The notes beneath the pieces are model-generated. The model saw only the letters and a program-made list of their open reading frames with translations. It searched no databases and was not told the origin of the DNA. The position numbers and the translations under genes were made by a program. A DNA stretch of 64,000 bases from Pseudolysinimonas_A sp947085045 (GTDB lineage: Bacteria; Actinomycetota; Actinomycetes; Actinomycetales; Microbacteriaceae): assembly GCA_947085045.1 (NCBI GenBank), contig CAMTUU010000009.1, positions 62,001-126,000 on the forward strand. The letters are read 5' to 3'. Position 1 is the first letter of the stretch. Each line of letters opens with the position of its first letter. Shown piece by piece: positions 7,755 through 16,263 of the stretch.

Positions 7755-9908
7755 GTGACATCCGCTTTCGCTCTGCCCGACCGCCTCGCCGCCAAAGCCG
7801 ACCCGGCGCTCATCGGCGACGACGAGCGGCACTTCGGCCTGATCGCCGACGCCCTCGAGCAGCAGATCGCCGATCTCACCGACCGTCTCGCCGAAACCCT
7901 GCGCATGGAGGGCGGCGACGGGCAGAAGGCGCTCGACCGCGACCAGGAGGTGCACCGCCTGTCGTCGCGGCTGCGCACCCTCCACCGGTTCGGCCTCGAC
8001 CTGTGCCTCGGGCGCATGGTGCCGGCAGATTCTGAACAAGGCGAGCGCGGGGAGCCCGTCTACATCGGACGTCTCGGACTCAACGGCGTGGGCTCCGCAG
8101 GAGGTGCCGGTGAGCGGCTGCTCATCGACTGGCGCTCCCCTGCTGCCAAGCCGTTCTTCGCCGCGACCCACGCCGACCCGTCGGGTCTCGCCAGCCGGCG
8201 CCGCTACCGCTGGAGCCTCGGCCGCATCACCGACTACTGGGACGAGGTGTTCACGCCCGATGGCCTGACGAACAACGCCGCCCTCGACGACCAGTCGGCG
8301 TTCATCGCCTCGCTCGCGACCAGTCGCTCCAGCCGGATGCGCGACGTGCTCGGCACCATCCAGGCGGATCAGGATGCCATCATCCGCGCCGGATCCCGCG
8401 GCGCCCTCGTCGTCGACGGCGGACCCGGCACGGGCAAGACCGTCGTCGCCCTGCACCGCACCGCGTACCTGCTGTACTCCGACCCGCGGCTCTCGAAGCG
8501 GCACGGCGGCGTGCTGTTCGTCGGGCCGAGCGCCGCCTACCTCTCCTATGTCGACGACGTGCTGCCGAGCCTCGGCGAGGACGGCGTGCAGATCTGCACC
8601 CTCCGCGACCTCGTGCCCGAAGGGTTCGATGCGGGGCCCGACACCGAGGCCGCCACCCGGTTGAAGGCCGCAGGCGACCTCGAACGCGCGCTCGAGAACG
8701 CCGTGCGCGACTACGAGCGGGCCCCGGCGACCGGGATGCTCGTCGAGACCGACGACGCACGTGTCGAGATCACGCCCGACGACTGGGCCGACGCGTTCGC
8801 CTCCGCCGAGCCCGGCACCCCGCACAACGAGGCGCGGCGCCAGGTCTGGGACGCGCTGCTCGCGATCGTCTACGGCGACTACGAGGAGGATGCACGGGCC
8901 CGGGCGTCCCTCTCCCAGAGCCGCGAGCTGCGGGCGGCGTTCAACCACGCTTGGCCGCTGCTCGATCCGGTCGGGGTGCTCAGCGACCTGCTGTCGGTGC
9001 CGTCCTACCTGCGGGCCAACGCGCCCGGCCTCGTCGAGGCCGACATCGCCGCCCTGATCCGCGACGACGGGCGGGCCTGGACCACCGCCGACCTCCCCCT
9101 GCTCGACGCCGCGCGGCACCGCATCGGCGACCCCGACGAACCCCGACGCCGCCGGCTGCGCGAAGCCTCCCTCGCCGCGGCGAGCGATCGCATGGACCGC
9201 GTCGTCGACCAGCTGGTCGCCTCGATGGAACTGGATGACGGCGAAGGGCTCATGACGATCCTCACCGGCGCCGACGCCCGCGAGTCGCTCATCGACGAAG
9301 CCGAACTCGCGGGCGATGCCCCCGACCTGCTCGCCGGACCGTTCGCGCACATCGTCGTCGACGAGGCGCAGGAGCTGACCGATGCCGAGTGGGCGATGCT
9401 GTTGCGCCGCAACCCCTCGAAGAGTTTCACGATCGTCGGCGACCGTGCGCAGGCCCGGCAGGGGTTCCCCGAGTCGTGGGCCGAGCGGCTGGAACGCGTC
9501 GGGCTCGCCGGCGTCGAGGTGGCATCCCTCACCGTCAACTACCGCACGCCCGAGGAGGTCATGGCGGAGGCCGAGCCGATCATCCGAGCCGTGCTTCCGG
9601 ATGCCAACGTGCCGACGTCGATCCGGTCGAACGGGATCCCGGTCACCCACCGAACGCGGCGGGACCTCGCCACGCTCCTCGCTGATTGGGAAGAAACCCA
9701 CGACGAGGGTGTCGCGGTGGTGATCGGCGATCTTGGGTTCGAGGCGACCCCGCGGGTCCGGTCGCTGTCTCCGGCCGGCTCGAAGGGCCTCGAGTTCGAC
9801 CTCGTCGTGCTGGTGGATCCCGAGCAGTTCGGCGCGGTCGACCGCTACGTCGCGATGACCCGCACCACCGAGCGCCTCGTCATCCTGACCGGCTCGGCGG
9901 TCGAGTAG
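7755..9908 (+). CDS. helR: HelR-type RNA polymerase-recycling motor ATPase (HelD family)
   Basis: 717 residues from GTG 7755 (SAFALPDRLAAKADPALIGDD, the usual HelR beginning). Order: N-terminal antiparallel coiled coil (about 20-80) that reaches into the RNA polymerase channel, then a UvrD-like superfamily 1 motor with Walker A GGPGTGKTVVALHRTAYLLY (near 220), Walker B IVVDEAQELTDAEW (near 535), NYRTPEEV (near 595) and the C-terminal SKGLEFDLVVLVDP and YVAMTRTTERL motifs. HelR of Streptomyces displaces rifamycin from RNA polymerase and gives resistance; HelD-family proteins also release stalled polymerase. The putative RAE just upstream argues for the HelR branch rather than housekeeping HelD. 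An earlier in-frame start (7716) lies inside the RAE and is rejected. CAGACT eight bases before the GTG and the lack of a Shine-Dalgarno suggest a leaderless mRNA. Confidence 0.85.
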   Translation: MTSAFALPDRLAAKADPALIGDDERHFGLIADALEQQIADLTDRLAETLRMEGGDGQKALDRDQEVHRLSSRLRTLHRFGLDLCLGRMVPADSEQGERGEPVYIGRLGLNGVGSAGGAGERLLIDWRSPAAKPFFAATHADPSGLASRRRYRWSLGRITDYWDEVFTPDGLTNNAALDDQSAFIASLATSRSSRMRDVLGTIQADQDAIIRAGSRGALVVDGGPGTGKTVVALHRTAYLLYSDPRLSKRHGGVLFVGPSAAYLSYVDDVLPSLGEDGVQICTLRDLVPEGFDAGPDTEAATRLKAAGDLERALENAVRDYERAPATGMLVETDDARVEITPDDWADAFASAEPGTPHNEARRQVWDALLAIVYGDYEEDARARASLSQSRELRAAFNHAWPLLDPVGVLSDLLSVPSYLRANAPGLVEADIAALIRDDGRAWTTADLPLLDAARHRIGDPDEPRRRRLREASLAAASDRMDRVVDQLVASMELDDGEGLMTILTGADARESLIDEAELAGDAPDLLAGPFAHIVVDEAQELTDAEWAMLLRRNPSKSFTIVGDRAQARQGFPESWAERLERVGLAGVEVASLTVNYRTPEEVMAEAEPIIRAVLPDANVPTSIRSNGIPVTHRTRRDLATLLADWEETHDEGVAVVIGDLGFEATPRVRSLSPAGSKGLEFDLVVLVDPEQFGAVDRYVAMTRTTERLVILTGSAVE

Positions 9909-9919
9909 CAGCTACTCGA

Positions 9920-10780
9920 TCACCGAAGTCTCGATTCGAGCCAGGCGACGAGGTCGGCGATGACCTCGTCCCGGTTGATCTCGTTGAACATCTCGTGGCG
10001 GCCGCCCTCGTAGATCTTCACCTCGACATCCGTGATGCCGTGGCGGCGGTACGAGCGCGCGAGCAGCTGGACGCTGCGCGGACCGCCCAGCGGGTCCTCC
10101 TCGCCGATGAGGATGAGCAGCGGCAGGTCGTGCGACAGCTTCTTCGGGCGACCCATGAGCCCGAGCGCCTCGCGCACCCCGAACAGCTTCGCGACCTTCG
10201 CGTCGAAGGTGAGCGGGTCGGCGGCGAAGCGCGTCCACACGTCGGGGTCGCGGCTCAGCCACTCGGTGCCCGGACCCCCGGGGGTGCGGTGCCGCTTCGC
10301 GAGGTCGCCGCCGTTCATGTGCAGGAGCGTGCGGTACGCGGTGCCGGAGAGTACCGCCGCCGTATAGGGCGACGCGTCGTCGTTGAGCATCCGCTGGGCG
10401 AGCAGCGAGCCGAGGCTGTGGCCGAGCAGCACGAGCGGCAGTTGCGGATGCTCGTCGTGCGCGATCCCGGAGAGCTGCCGGATGCCGGCGATCATCGCCT
10501 TCACCCCGCCCGGGCCGAGCCTGCCGAGTTTCGTCAGGTCGGAGCCGTACTGCCCGAGGCCGGTCTGCCCGTGGCCGCGGAGGTCGCCGGCGTACACCGT
10601 GTAGCCCGCGGCGACGAGCAACTGCGCGAGGTCTTCGTAGCGGGTGGCGGACTCGCCGACCCCGTGCACGATCTGGACGACCGCCTGGGGAGCGCCCGCC
10701 CGCCACACGTAGTAATGGATGTCGACCCCTTCCGCATCCTGGAACGTGTAGTCGCCCCGCGCGGCGGTGAACTTGGGCAT
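9920..10780 (-). CDS. Alpha/beta hydrolase, monoglyceride lipase/lysophospholipase type
   Basis: 286 residues, no signal peptide. HGVGESATRYEDLAQLL provides the oxyanion region (near 40), GHSLGS holds the nucleophile serine (near 121), the acid is probably the Asp of GEEDPLGG (near 235) and the histidine is in GGRHEMFNE (near 264). This is the pattern of serine aminopeptidase S33 / monoacylglycerol lipases (Hydrolase_4). Substrate unknown. The ATG has GAGGAGG at good spacing. It is convergent with helR and divergent from marR. Confidence 0.8.
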   Translation of the reverse strand: MPKFTAARGDYTFQDAEGVDIHYYVWRAGAPQAVVQIVHGVGESATRYEDLAQLLVAAGYTVYAGDLRGHGQTGLGQYGSDLTKLGRLGPGGVKAMIAGIRQLSGIAHDEHPQLPLVLLGHSLGSLLAQRMLNDDASPYTAAVLSGTAYRTLLHMNGGDLAKRHRTPGGPGTEWLSRDPDVWTRFAADPLTFDAKVAKLFGVREALGLMGRPKKLSHDLPLLILIGEEDPLGGPRSVQLLARSYRRHGITDVEVKIYEGGRHEMFNEINRDEVIADLVAWLESRLR

Positions 10781-10830
10781 GGGCGCCTCCTCGTTGCGTC
10801 AATCGTAGGACGTCGGCATCCACCAAGCCG

Positions 10831-10856
10831 TTAGCGTTGCTAATGAGTTAGGCTAA
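10831..10856 (+). promoter_or_regulatory. Probable MarR operator and leaderless promoter
   Basis: TTAGC-GTT-GCTAA (10831-10843) is a perfect inverted repeat, followed by TTAGGCTAA (10848-10856), a second symmetric copy of the same half-sites. TAGGCT (10849-10854) sits six bases before the ATG of marR and probably is the -10 of a leaderless transcript. Autoregulation by the MarR protein is the simplest reading. Confidence 0.55.
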
Positions 10857-10860
10857 TGAC

Positions 10861-11280
10861 ATGGCCGGTCCCGCGAACGATGACGACTTGCGCATCCTGT
10901 TCCAGCGCGTCGCCCGTCGCATCCGCAACAACCGGGTCGACGGCGATCTCAGCGATTCCCAGCTCTCGGTGCTCTTCCACCTCGACGTGCGCGGCCCGCT
11001 CACCCCCACCGAGCTCGCCGCACTCGAACACATCACCCCGCCGTCGATGAACCGTACGATCAACGGACTCGAAGAGTCCGGCCTCGTCGTGCGGGAGCGC
11101 GCAACCGACGACGCCCGCAAGGTGCGCGTGAGCCTCACCCCGGCCGCCGGCGAACTGCTCGCCGAGACCCGGCGGCTGCGCTCGGCGTGGTTCTCCGACG
11201 AGCTGGCGAACCTCACGCCCGAGGAACGCTCCGCCCTCGACAACGCCCGAGGTGCGCTGCGGAAACTGGCAGGCGCATGA
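10861..11280 (+). CDS. MarR-family transcriptional regulator
   Basis: 139 residues. Winged helix: SDSQLSVLFHLDVRGPLTPTELAALEHITPPSMNRTINGLEESGLVVRERATDDARKV contains the recognition helix (ITPPSMNRTINGL, about 58-70) and the wing with the typical DxR (DDARK). Helical dimer arms lie at both ends. It overlaps the MFS gene by ATGA, so it is very probably the local repressor of that exporter, with the palindromic site before its own start as operator. Ligand unknown. Confidence 0.85.
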   Translation: MAGPANDDDLRILFQRVARRIRNNRVDGDLSDSQLSVLFHLDVRGPLTPTELAALEHITPPSMNRTINGLEESGLVVRERATDDARKVRVSLTPAAGELLAETRRLRSAWFSDELANLTPEERSALDNARGALRKLAGA

Positions 11281-12596
11281 GCGCGATGTTCGGCTCGCTC
11301 GGCGTGCGCAACTACCGCCTGTGGTTCGCCGGCGCGCTCGTCTCGAACGTCGGCACCTGGATGCAGCGCATCGGCCAGGACTGGCTCGTGCTCACCGACC
11401 TGACCCACGACGACGCCCAGGCCGTCGGCATCGTCATCGGTCTGCAGTTCGCCCCGATGCTGCTGTTCCTGCCGCTCACCGGCATGGTCGCCGACCGATT
11501 CGACCGGCGGCGGGTGCTCGCCGTCACGCAGTCGAGCATGGCCGTGCTCGGCGCCGCGCTCGGCATCGTCACCCTCACCGGCCACATCCAGCTCTGGATG
11601 GTGTTCGGCTTAGCCTTCCTACTCGGGGTCGCCTCGGCGTTCGACGCTCCCGCCCGGCAGGCGTTCGTCGCCGAACTCGTGCCGAACGCGCAACTGCCCA
11701 ACGCCGTGAGCCTCAACTCGGCGTCGTTCCAAGGAGCGCGGCTGATCGGCCCGGGCGTCGCCGGACTGCTCATCGCCGCGATCGGCCCTGGCTGGGTCTT
11801 CATCGTCAACGCCGGCACGTTCGTCGCGGTGCTCATCACCCTCGCGTTGCTGCGCACGGGCGACCTCGTGCCGACCGAACGCGCCCGCCGCGGGAAGGGG
11901 GCCATCCGCGAAGGCTTGCGCTACGTGCGCGGCCGCCGCGACCTCATCCTCGTGCTCGTTCTCGCCTTCGTCTGGGGAACCTTCGGCATGAACTTCGCCG
12001 TGTTCATCTCGACGATGACGCGCATCGTGTTCCACCTCGGCCCGGACGCGTACGGCGTGTTCTCCTCGGTGCTCGCGATCGGCGCGGTGAGCGGAGCGCT
12101 GTTCATCGCCCGCCGCCAGACGCCACGGCTCGGGGTGATCGCCTGGTCGGCACTCGCGGCGGCCGTCTCGCTCACCCTCGCCGCCTACGCGCCCAACCCG
12201 TGGCTGTTCGGCCTCGCGCTCGTGCCCGTCGGCCTCGGCGCGATGGCGCTCATGACGACCGCCAACACCTACGTGCAGGTGACCACCCCGCCGGCGATGC
12301 GCGGACGCGTGATGGCGCTCTACCTCGCGATCTTCATGGGCGGCACGCCGCTCGGCGCCCCGCTCATGGGCCTCATCGCCCAGACCGCCGGGCCGCGCAC
12401 CGCGATGCTCGCCGCCGCCGCAGCCGCGCTCGTCGTCGTGCTCGTCGCCGTCGCATACTTCCTGCGCACGCGGGCGCTGCACATCTCGTGGGACTCCGCC
12501 CGCCGCTGGCCCCTGCGCCTCACCGGACGCCCTGAAGACCGCGAACTCGCGACGACCGAGATCGCCGTCGTCGAGACCGAGGCCCGCAAGATCTGA
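11277..12596 (+). CDS. MFS transporter, EntS/MFS_3-like exporter
   Basis: 439 residues, about 12 membrane segments. It begins MSAMFGSLGVRNYRLWFAGA, shows LPLTGMVADRFDRRRVL (MFS motif A, near 60-75) and FDAPARQAFVAELVPNAQLPNAVSLNSASFQGARLIGPGVAG, a block characteristic of the MFS_3 group (enterobactin exporter EntS relatives). ATG 11277 is chosen because it overlaps the marR stop. Coupled with MarR it probably exports a toxic compound or siderophore-like molecule; the substrate cannot be read from sequence. Confidence 0.8.
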   Translation: MSAMFGSLGVRNYRLWFAGALVSNVGTWMQRIGQDWLVLTDLTHDDAQAVGIVIGLQFAPMLLFLPLTGMVADRFDRRRVLAVTQSSMAVLGAALGIVTLTGHIQLWMVFGLAFLLGVASAFDAPARQAFVAELVPNAQLPNAVSLNSASFQGARLIGPGVAGLLIAAIGPGWVFIVNAGTFVAVLITLALLRTGDLVPTERARRGKGAIREGLRYVRGRRDLILVLVLAFVWGTFGMNFAVFISTMTRIVFHLGPDAYGVFSSVLAIGAVSGALFIARRQTPRLGVIAWSALAAAVSLTLAAYAPNPWLFGLALVPVGLGAMALMTTANTYVQVTTPPAMRGRVMALYLAIFMGGTPLGAPLMGLIAQTAGPRTAMLAAAAAALVVVLVAVAYFLRTRALHISWDSARRWPLRLTGRPEDRELATTEIAVVETEARKI

Positions 12597-12607
12597 CCGG
12601 ATCGCGG

Positions 12608-12679
12608 CTCAACCGGGGCGAGTTCGGACCAATGGGGCGTGCGCGTACGCCCGGATTGTCCGCACTCGCCCCGGTTGAG
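12608..12679. repeat. 72-bp near-perfect palindrome between convergent genes
   Basis: CTCAACCGGGGCGAGT (12608-12623) pairs exactly with ACTCGCCCCGGTTGAG (12664-12679). Inside, GGACCAAT and ATTGTCC continue the stem with small mismatches, and GCGTGCGCGTACGC forms a self-complementary tip. No T-run follows on either side. It lies 12 bp after the MFS gene and 36 bp from the end of the transglutaminase gene. Function could be bidirectional termination or a REP/MITE-like dispersed element. Confidence 0.7.
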
Positions 12680-12714
12680 ACGCGGTGGGCGAGAGAGGGG
12701 TGGTGCGGGGGAGG

Positions 12715-13560
12715 TCAGGACTCGCGGGTGATCTCGACGGTCACGAAGAGCTTCGATCCGTAGGGGCCGGCGTAGACGCCGCGGAGCGGGGCGACGTCGC
12801 CGTAGTCACGACCGCGGCCGACGGTCACGTGCCGGTCGCCGATGTCGATCAGGTTGGTCGGGTCGTAGCCTTTCCACGCGCCGCAGAACCATTCGACCCA
12901 GGCGTGCGATTCGCCGGTGACGGTCTCGCCGATGGCGGCATCCGGCTTCGGGTGCAGGTACCCGCTCACGTACCGGGCGGGGATGCCGACCGCGCGCAGC
13001 GCGCCGAGCGCGAGGTGGGTGATGTCCTGGCAGACGCCCTTCTTCTGCTCCCAGGCCTGCGCGGCCGTCGTGTAGACGGTGGTCGAGCCGGAGAGGTACT
13101 CGATGCGCTTACCCATCTCCTGCACGATCTCGAGCGCAGCCTCGCACGGCGACCCGGCTTTCGCCACGATGTCGCGGGCGATCTCGACCACCTCGGCCGG
13201 CGGACGGGTGCGGGTGGTCTGCCCGAGCTGCTCGACGTACTCGGTGGCGGTCTCGATCTCGTCGGCGAGCGCCGTCCACTCGAGCCGGTGCTCGGGATGG
13301 TCGCGGTCGCGCACCTCGACGAGCGAGGTCGCGGTGAGTGAGAGCTCCGAGTGCGGGGTCAGGATCTCGAACGACGACACCCGCGTGCCCCAGTAGTCGA
13401 CGTAGGAGTGGTGGCTCGAGATCGGCAGCACCTCGAGGTTGGAGTAGAGCACCAGCTGCCCGTCGGCGCTCACCGGCAGCATCCGGCTCTCGTTGTACGA
13501 CGCGGTGACCTCGCCGTCGTAGTGGAAGCCGGTCACGTGCCGGATGCGCAGCCGCTTCAC
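12715..13560 (-). CDS. Transglutaminase-like cysteine peptidase/amidase
   Basis: 281 residues. The catalytic core is QKKGVCQDITHLALGALRAVGIPARYVSGYL (Cys near 178), ESHAWVEWFC (His near 223) and GYDPTNLIDIGDRHVTVGRGRDYGD (Asp near 239), the Cys-His-Asp triad of the bacterial transglutaminase-like superfamily. The N-terminal beta domain (RIRHVTGFHYDGEVTASYNESRMLP) is the usual companion. It is the last gene of a three-gene cluster with alpha-E and ATP-grasp genes, a conserved trio proposed to make and trim peptide or isopeptide bonds. Its GTG overlaps the stop of the alpha-E gene (GTGA). No signal peptide, so probably cytosolic. Confidence 0.85.
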   Translation of the reverse strand: MKRLRIRHVTGFHYDGEVTASYNESRMLPVSADGQLVLYSNLEVLPISSHHSYVDYWGTRVSSFEILTPHSELSLTATSLVEVRDRDHPEHRLEWTALADEIETATEYVEQLGQTTRTRPPAEVVEIARDIVAKAGSPCEAALEIVQEMGKRIEYLSGSTTVYTTAAQAWEQKKGVCQDITHLALGALRAVGIPARYVSGYLHPKPDAAIGETVTGESHAWVEWFCGAWKGYDPTNLIDIGDRHVTVGRGRDYGDVAPLRGVYAGPYGSKLFVTVEITRES

Positions 13561-14486
13561 GTGTTCTCACCGACCCAGGCCGCGACGTCGTTCGTCGGGA
13601 AGTAGCGCGAGCGGATCGCCTCGCTCACCGAGGTCGTCGTGCGCTGCACGGCATCCATGTGGGTGGGCAGGTCGCCGACCAGATCGGCGATCGCGCGGTA
13701 CTCGAGCTCGCTGCGGATCTGGCCGAGCAGGCGTTGGGCGTGGTCGCTCACCCCGAAGCGGTCGGCGCGCGGTTCGATCTCGCGCAGCTGCTGCTCGGCG
13801 CGGGTGACGGAGTAGAGGATGCTGCGCGGGAACTGGCGGTCGAGCAGCAGGAACTCCGCCGCCTTCTGCATGCTCGGGATGCCACGGTAGGTGCGCAGGT
13901 ACGCCTCGTAGGCGCCGACGCTGCGCAGGATCGTCGTCCACGATGGACCCGACGCCTCGGTCAGGCTCCGCGTCGCCAGCAGCCGGGCGGTCATGTCAGC
14001 ACGCTCGATCGAGCGGCCGAGGGTGAAGAACCGGTACGCCTCGTCGCGGTTGGTCGCCGACTCGACGATGCCGACGGCGAGCGCCGAGCGCTCGCGCACC
14101 CAGGTGAAGAACTCGTGCACCTTGTCGCTCGCGACCTTGCGCGGCATCCGGGCGCGGGTGGTGTTGAGCACCTCCCAGAGTTCGGTGTTCACCACCTCAC
14201 GGGCGCGTCGCGCATTCTCGCGCGCGGCGCCGAGGGAGTAGGCGATGGATGCGGGCTGGTTGCGGTCGACGGCGAGGATCGTGAGCACGTCGGCGCGGGT
14301 GACCTCGGCCTCGTCGTCGACCTCGGTGCCCATCACCGACAGCAGCGAGCGGCAGGCGAGGTTCTCCTCGATCCACGGGTCCTCGAGCAGCAGCTGCAGG
14401 TGCACGTCGAGGATGCGCGCGGTGCCGTCACTGCGCTCGATGTACCGGCCGATCCAGAACAGGCTCTCGGCGATGCGGCTCAGCAC
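13557..14486 (-). CDS. Alpha-E domain protein (DUF403)
   Basis: 309 residues, nearly all helical. It begins MLSRIAESLFWIGRYIERSDGTARILDVHLQLLLED, the hallmark of alpha-E proteins, with TLGRSIERADMTARLLATRSL near residue 160 as a repeat of the same ER motif. It has no known catalytic residues and is thought to act as partner of the neighbouring circularly permuted ATP-grasp enzyme. It overlaps that gene by 7 bp and the transglutaminase gene by 4 bp. Confidence 0.85.
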   Translation of the reverse strand: MLSRIAESLFWIGRYIERSDGTARILDVHLQLLLEDPWIEENLACRSLLSVMGTEVDDEAEVTRADVLTILAVDRNQPASIAYSLGAARENARRAREVVNTELWEVLNTTRARMPRKVASDKVHEFFTWVRERSALAVGIVESATNRDEAYRFFTLGRSIERADMTARLLATRSLTEASGPSWTTILRSVGAYEAYLRTYRGIPSMQKAAEFLLLDRQFPRSILYSVTRAEQQLREIEPRADRFGVSDHAQRLLGQIRSELEYRAIADLVGDLPTHMDAVQRTTTSVSEAIRSRYFPTNDVAAWVGENT

Positions 14487-16201
14487 GGCTTTTTCCCGTC
14501 ATAGAGGGTTCTCTGACGCACGGGAGCCTCGCGCGCGGGGGTCCTGCACGTCACAGAGGGTTCTGTGGCGGAAAGGGTCTGCTGCTGCTGCTGCTGCTGA
14601 TCCTGGCGGGGGGCGTCGGCGGGGTTGTGGTCCTGCAGATGCGACTCCGCGGAGATCACTGGGATGGAGGTCGTGATGGCGGCCTGGTCGGCGACGAGGT
14701 TGGCGATGTCGTGCTCGTGGGTGCGCAGCGGGTCGAGCCCGACGACCCAGGTGTCCTTCGAGCCGCCGCCCTGAGAGGAGTTGACGACGAGCTGCCCCTC
14801 CGGCAGGGCGACCCGGGTCAGTCCGCCGGGGAGCACCCAGACATCCGACCCGTCGTTGACGGCGAAGGGACGCAGGTCCGCGTGGCGCGGCCGCATCCCG
14901 TCTTCGACGAGGGTCGGGATGGTGGAGAGTTGCACGACCGGCTGTGCGATCCAGCCGCGCGGGTCGGCGCGCAGGTGGATGCGGAGGTCGTCGAGCTCGG
15001 CCTTCGACGCGTCGGGTCCGACGACGAGACCCTTGCCGCCGGACCCGGCGACGGGCTTCACGACGAGTTCGTCGAGCCGGTCGAGCACCTCCTCGAGCGC
15101 ACCCGGATCCTCGAGTCGCCAGGTGTCGACGTTCGGCAGGATCGCGTCTTCGGCGAGGTAGTACCGGATCAGGTCGGGCAGGTAGGTGTACACGAGCTTG
15201 TCGTCGGCGACGCCGTTGCCGACCGCGTTCGCGATCGTGACGTTGCCGAGCCGGGCGGCGAGCATGAGCCCCGGTGAGCCGAGCATCGAGTCGGCGCGGA
15301 ATTGCAGCGGGTCGAGGAACTCGTCGTCGACCCGGCGGTAGATGACGTCCACTCGTGTCGGACCGGCGGTGGTGCGCATCCACACCCGGCCGCCGGAGCA
15401 GAACAGGTCGCGGCCCTCGACCAGCTCGACACCCATCAGGCGGGCGAGCAGGGTGTGCTCGAAGTACGCGGAGTTGTAGACGCCCGGCGTCAGCACGACG
15501 ACGGTCGGGTCCTCGACGCCCTCCGGGGCGGCGGCGCGCAGGGCGCCGAGCAGCCGGAACGGGTAGTCGCCGACCGGCCGCACCCGCATCGACATGAACA
15601 GCTCGGGGAGGGTCTGCGCCATCACCCGACGGTTCGAGATGACGTAGGAGACGCCCGACGGCACCCGCACGTTGTCTTCGAGCACCCGCCAGGCACCCTG
15701 CTCGTCGCGGATCAGGTCGATGCCCGACACCTGGATGCGCACGTTGTTCGCCGACACGATGCCGGCCGCCTCGCGGTGGAAGTGCTCGCTCGACGAGATC
15801 AGCCGGGCCGGGATGACGCCGTCCTTCACCGCGCGCTGCTCGCCGTAGACATCCGCGAGGAACCGCTCGAGCGCGAGCACCCGCTGCTTGACGCCGGCCT
15901 CGACGTTCAGCCACTCGGCCTGCGGGATCACCCGCGGCACCGCGTCGAGTGGGAACGGCCGCTCCTCACCCGCGAAGTCGAAGGTCACGCCCTGCGCCAG
16001 ATACGACGAGGCGAGCGCCTCGGTGCGCCCGCGCAACTCCTCCTGCGTCATCCGCGACAGGGCCGAATGGATGTCGCGGTACGCCTCGCGGGTGTTGTCC
16101 GGACCGGCCGACGCGATGTCGCCGAACATCTCGTCCCAGGGCGCGGCGCCGCTCCGCCGCCGGGTGGCGGTGGCTCCGTAGCCGTCGAACAGGTCACCCA
16201 T
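14480..16201 (-). CDS. Circularly permuted type 2 ATP-grasp protein with a glutamine-rich tail
   Basis: 573 residues. Core blocks include AVPRVIPQAEWLNVEAGVKQRVLALERFLADVYG (near 90-125), VLEDNVRVPSGVSYVISNR (near 175), VLTPGVYNSAYFEHTLLARLMGVELVEGRDL (near 240) and VKPVAGSGGKGLVVGP (near 385), the ATP-grasp glycine loop. Such enzymes are predicted ATP-dependent peptide ligases. After SAESHLQDHNP the last 60 residues are low complexity: seven glutamines coded by a pure CAG run, then a basic tail, unlike the conserved core. The tail contains two near copies of a 10-bp DNA repeat. The ATG is preceded by TAGGCT at six bases, so probably leaderless; it is the first gene of the trio. Confidence 0.8.
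   Translation of the reverse strand: MGDLFDGYGATATRRRSGAAPWDEMFGDIASAGPDNTREAYRDIHSALSRMTQEELRGRTEALASSYLAQGVTFDFAGEERPFPLDAVPRVIPQAEWLNVEAGVKQRVLALERFLADVYGEQRAVKDGVIPARLISSSEHFHREAAGIVSANNVRIQVSGIDLIRDEQGAWRVLEDNVRVPSGVSYVISNRRVMAQTLPELFMSMRVRPVGDYPFRLLGALRAAAPEGVEDPTVVVLTPGVYNSAYFEHTLLARLMGVELVEGRDLFCSGGRVWMRTTAGPTRVDVIYRRVDDEFLDPLQFRADSMLGSPGLMLAARLGNVTIANAVGNGVADDKLVYTYLPDLIRYYLAEDAILPNVDTWRLEDPGALEEVLDRLDELVVKPVAGSGGKGLVVGPDASKAELDDLRIHLRADPRGWIAQPVVQLSTIPTLVEDGMRPRHADLRPFAVNDGSDVWVLPGGLTRVALPEGQLVVNSSQGGGSKDTWVVGLDPLRTHEHDIANLVADQAAITTSIPVISAESHLQDHNPADAPRQDQQQQQQQTLSATEPSVTCRTPAREAPVRQRTLYDGKKPC
14579..14599 (+). repeat. Seven-copy CTG trinucleotide repeat (CAG on coding strand)
   Basis: A pure (CTG)7 run in the 3' end of the ATP-grasp gene codes for polyglutamine. 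All seven codons are identical, which points to slippage rather than selection on amino acids. Two copies of AGAGGGTTCT (14503-14512 and 14555-14564) lie close by; the second is the centre of a CACAGA/TCTGTG hairpin. Confidence 0.8.
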
Positions 16202-16263
16202 GGTGTGAGCCTAGGGCTGCGATGTTGCCGGGGTGTTTCGCTCGCAGTCCCGCGGCACAGTGG

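Noticed and set aside
7647..9701. 684-codon open frame opposite helR
   Set aside because: Same antisense artefact; no domain, and the + strand codes for a full-length HelR.
10848..10856. TTAGGCTAA before marR as an iron box
   Set aside because: Only the core resembles one; the neighbouring TTAGC-N3-GCTAA repeat shares its half-sites and points to MarR autoregulation.
14579..14599. CTG run as part of a CRISPR or larger tandem array
   Set aside because: Only seven trinucleotides, no spacers and no cas genes.
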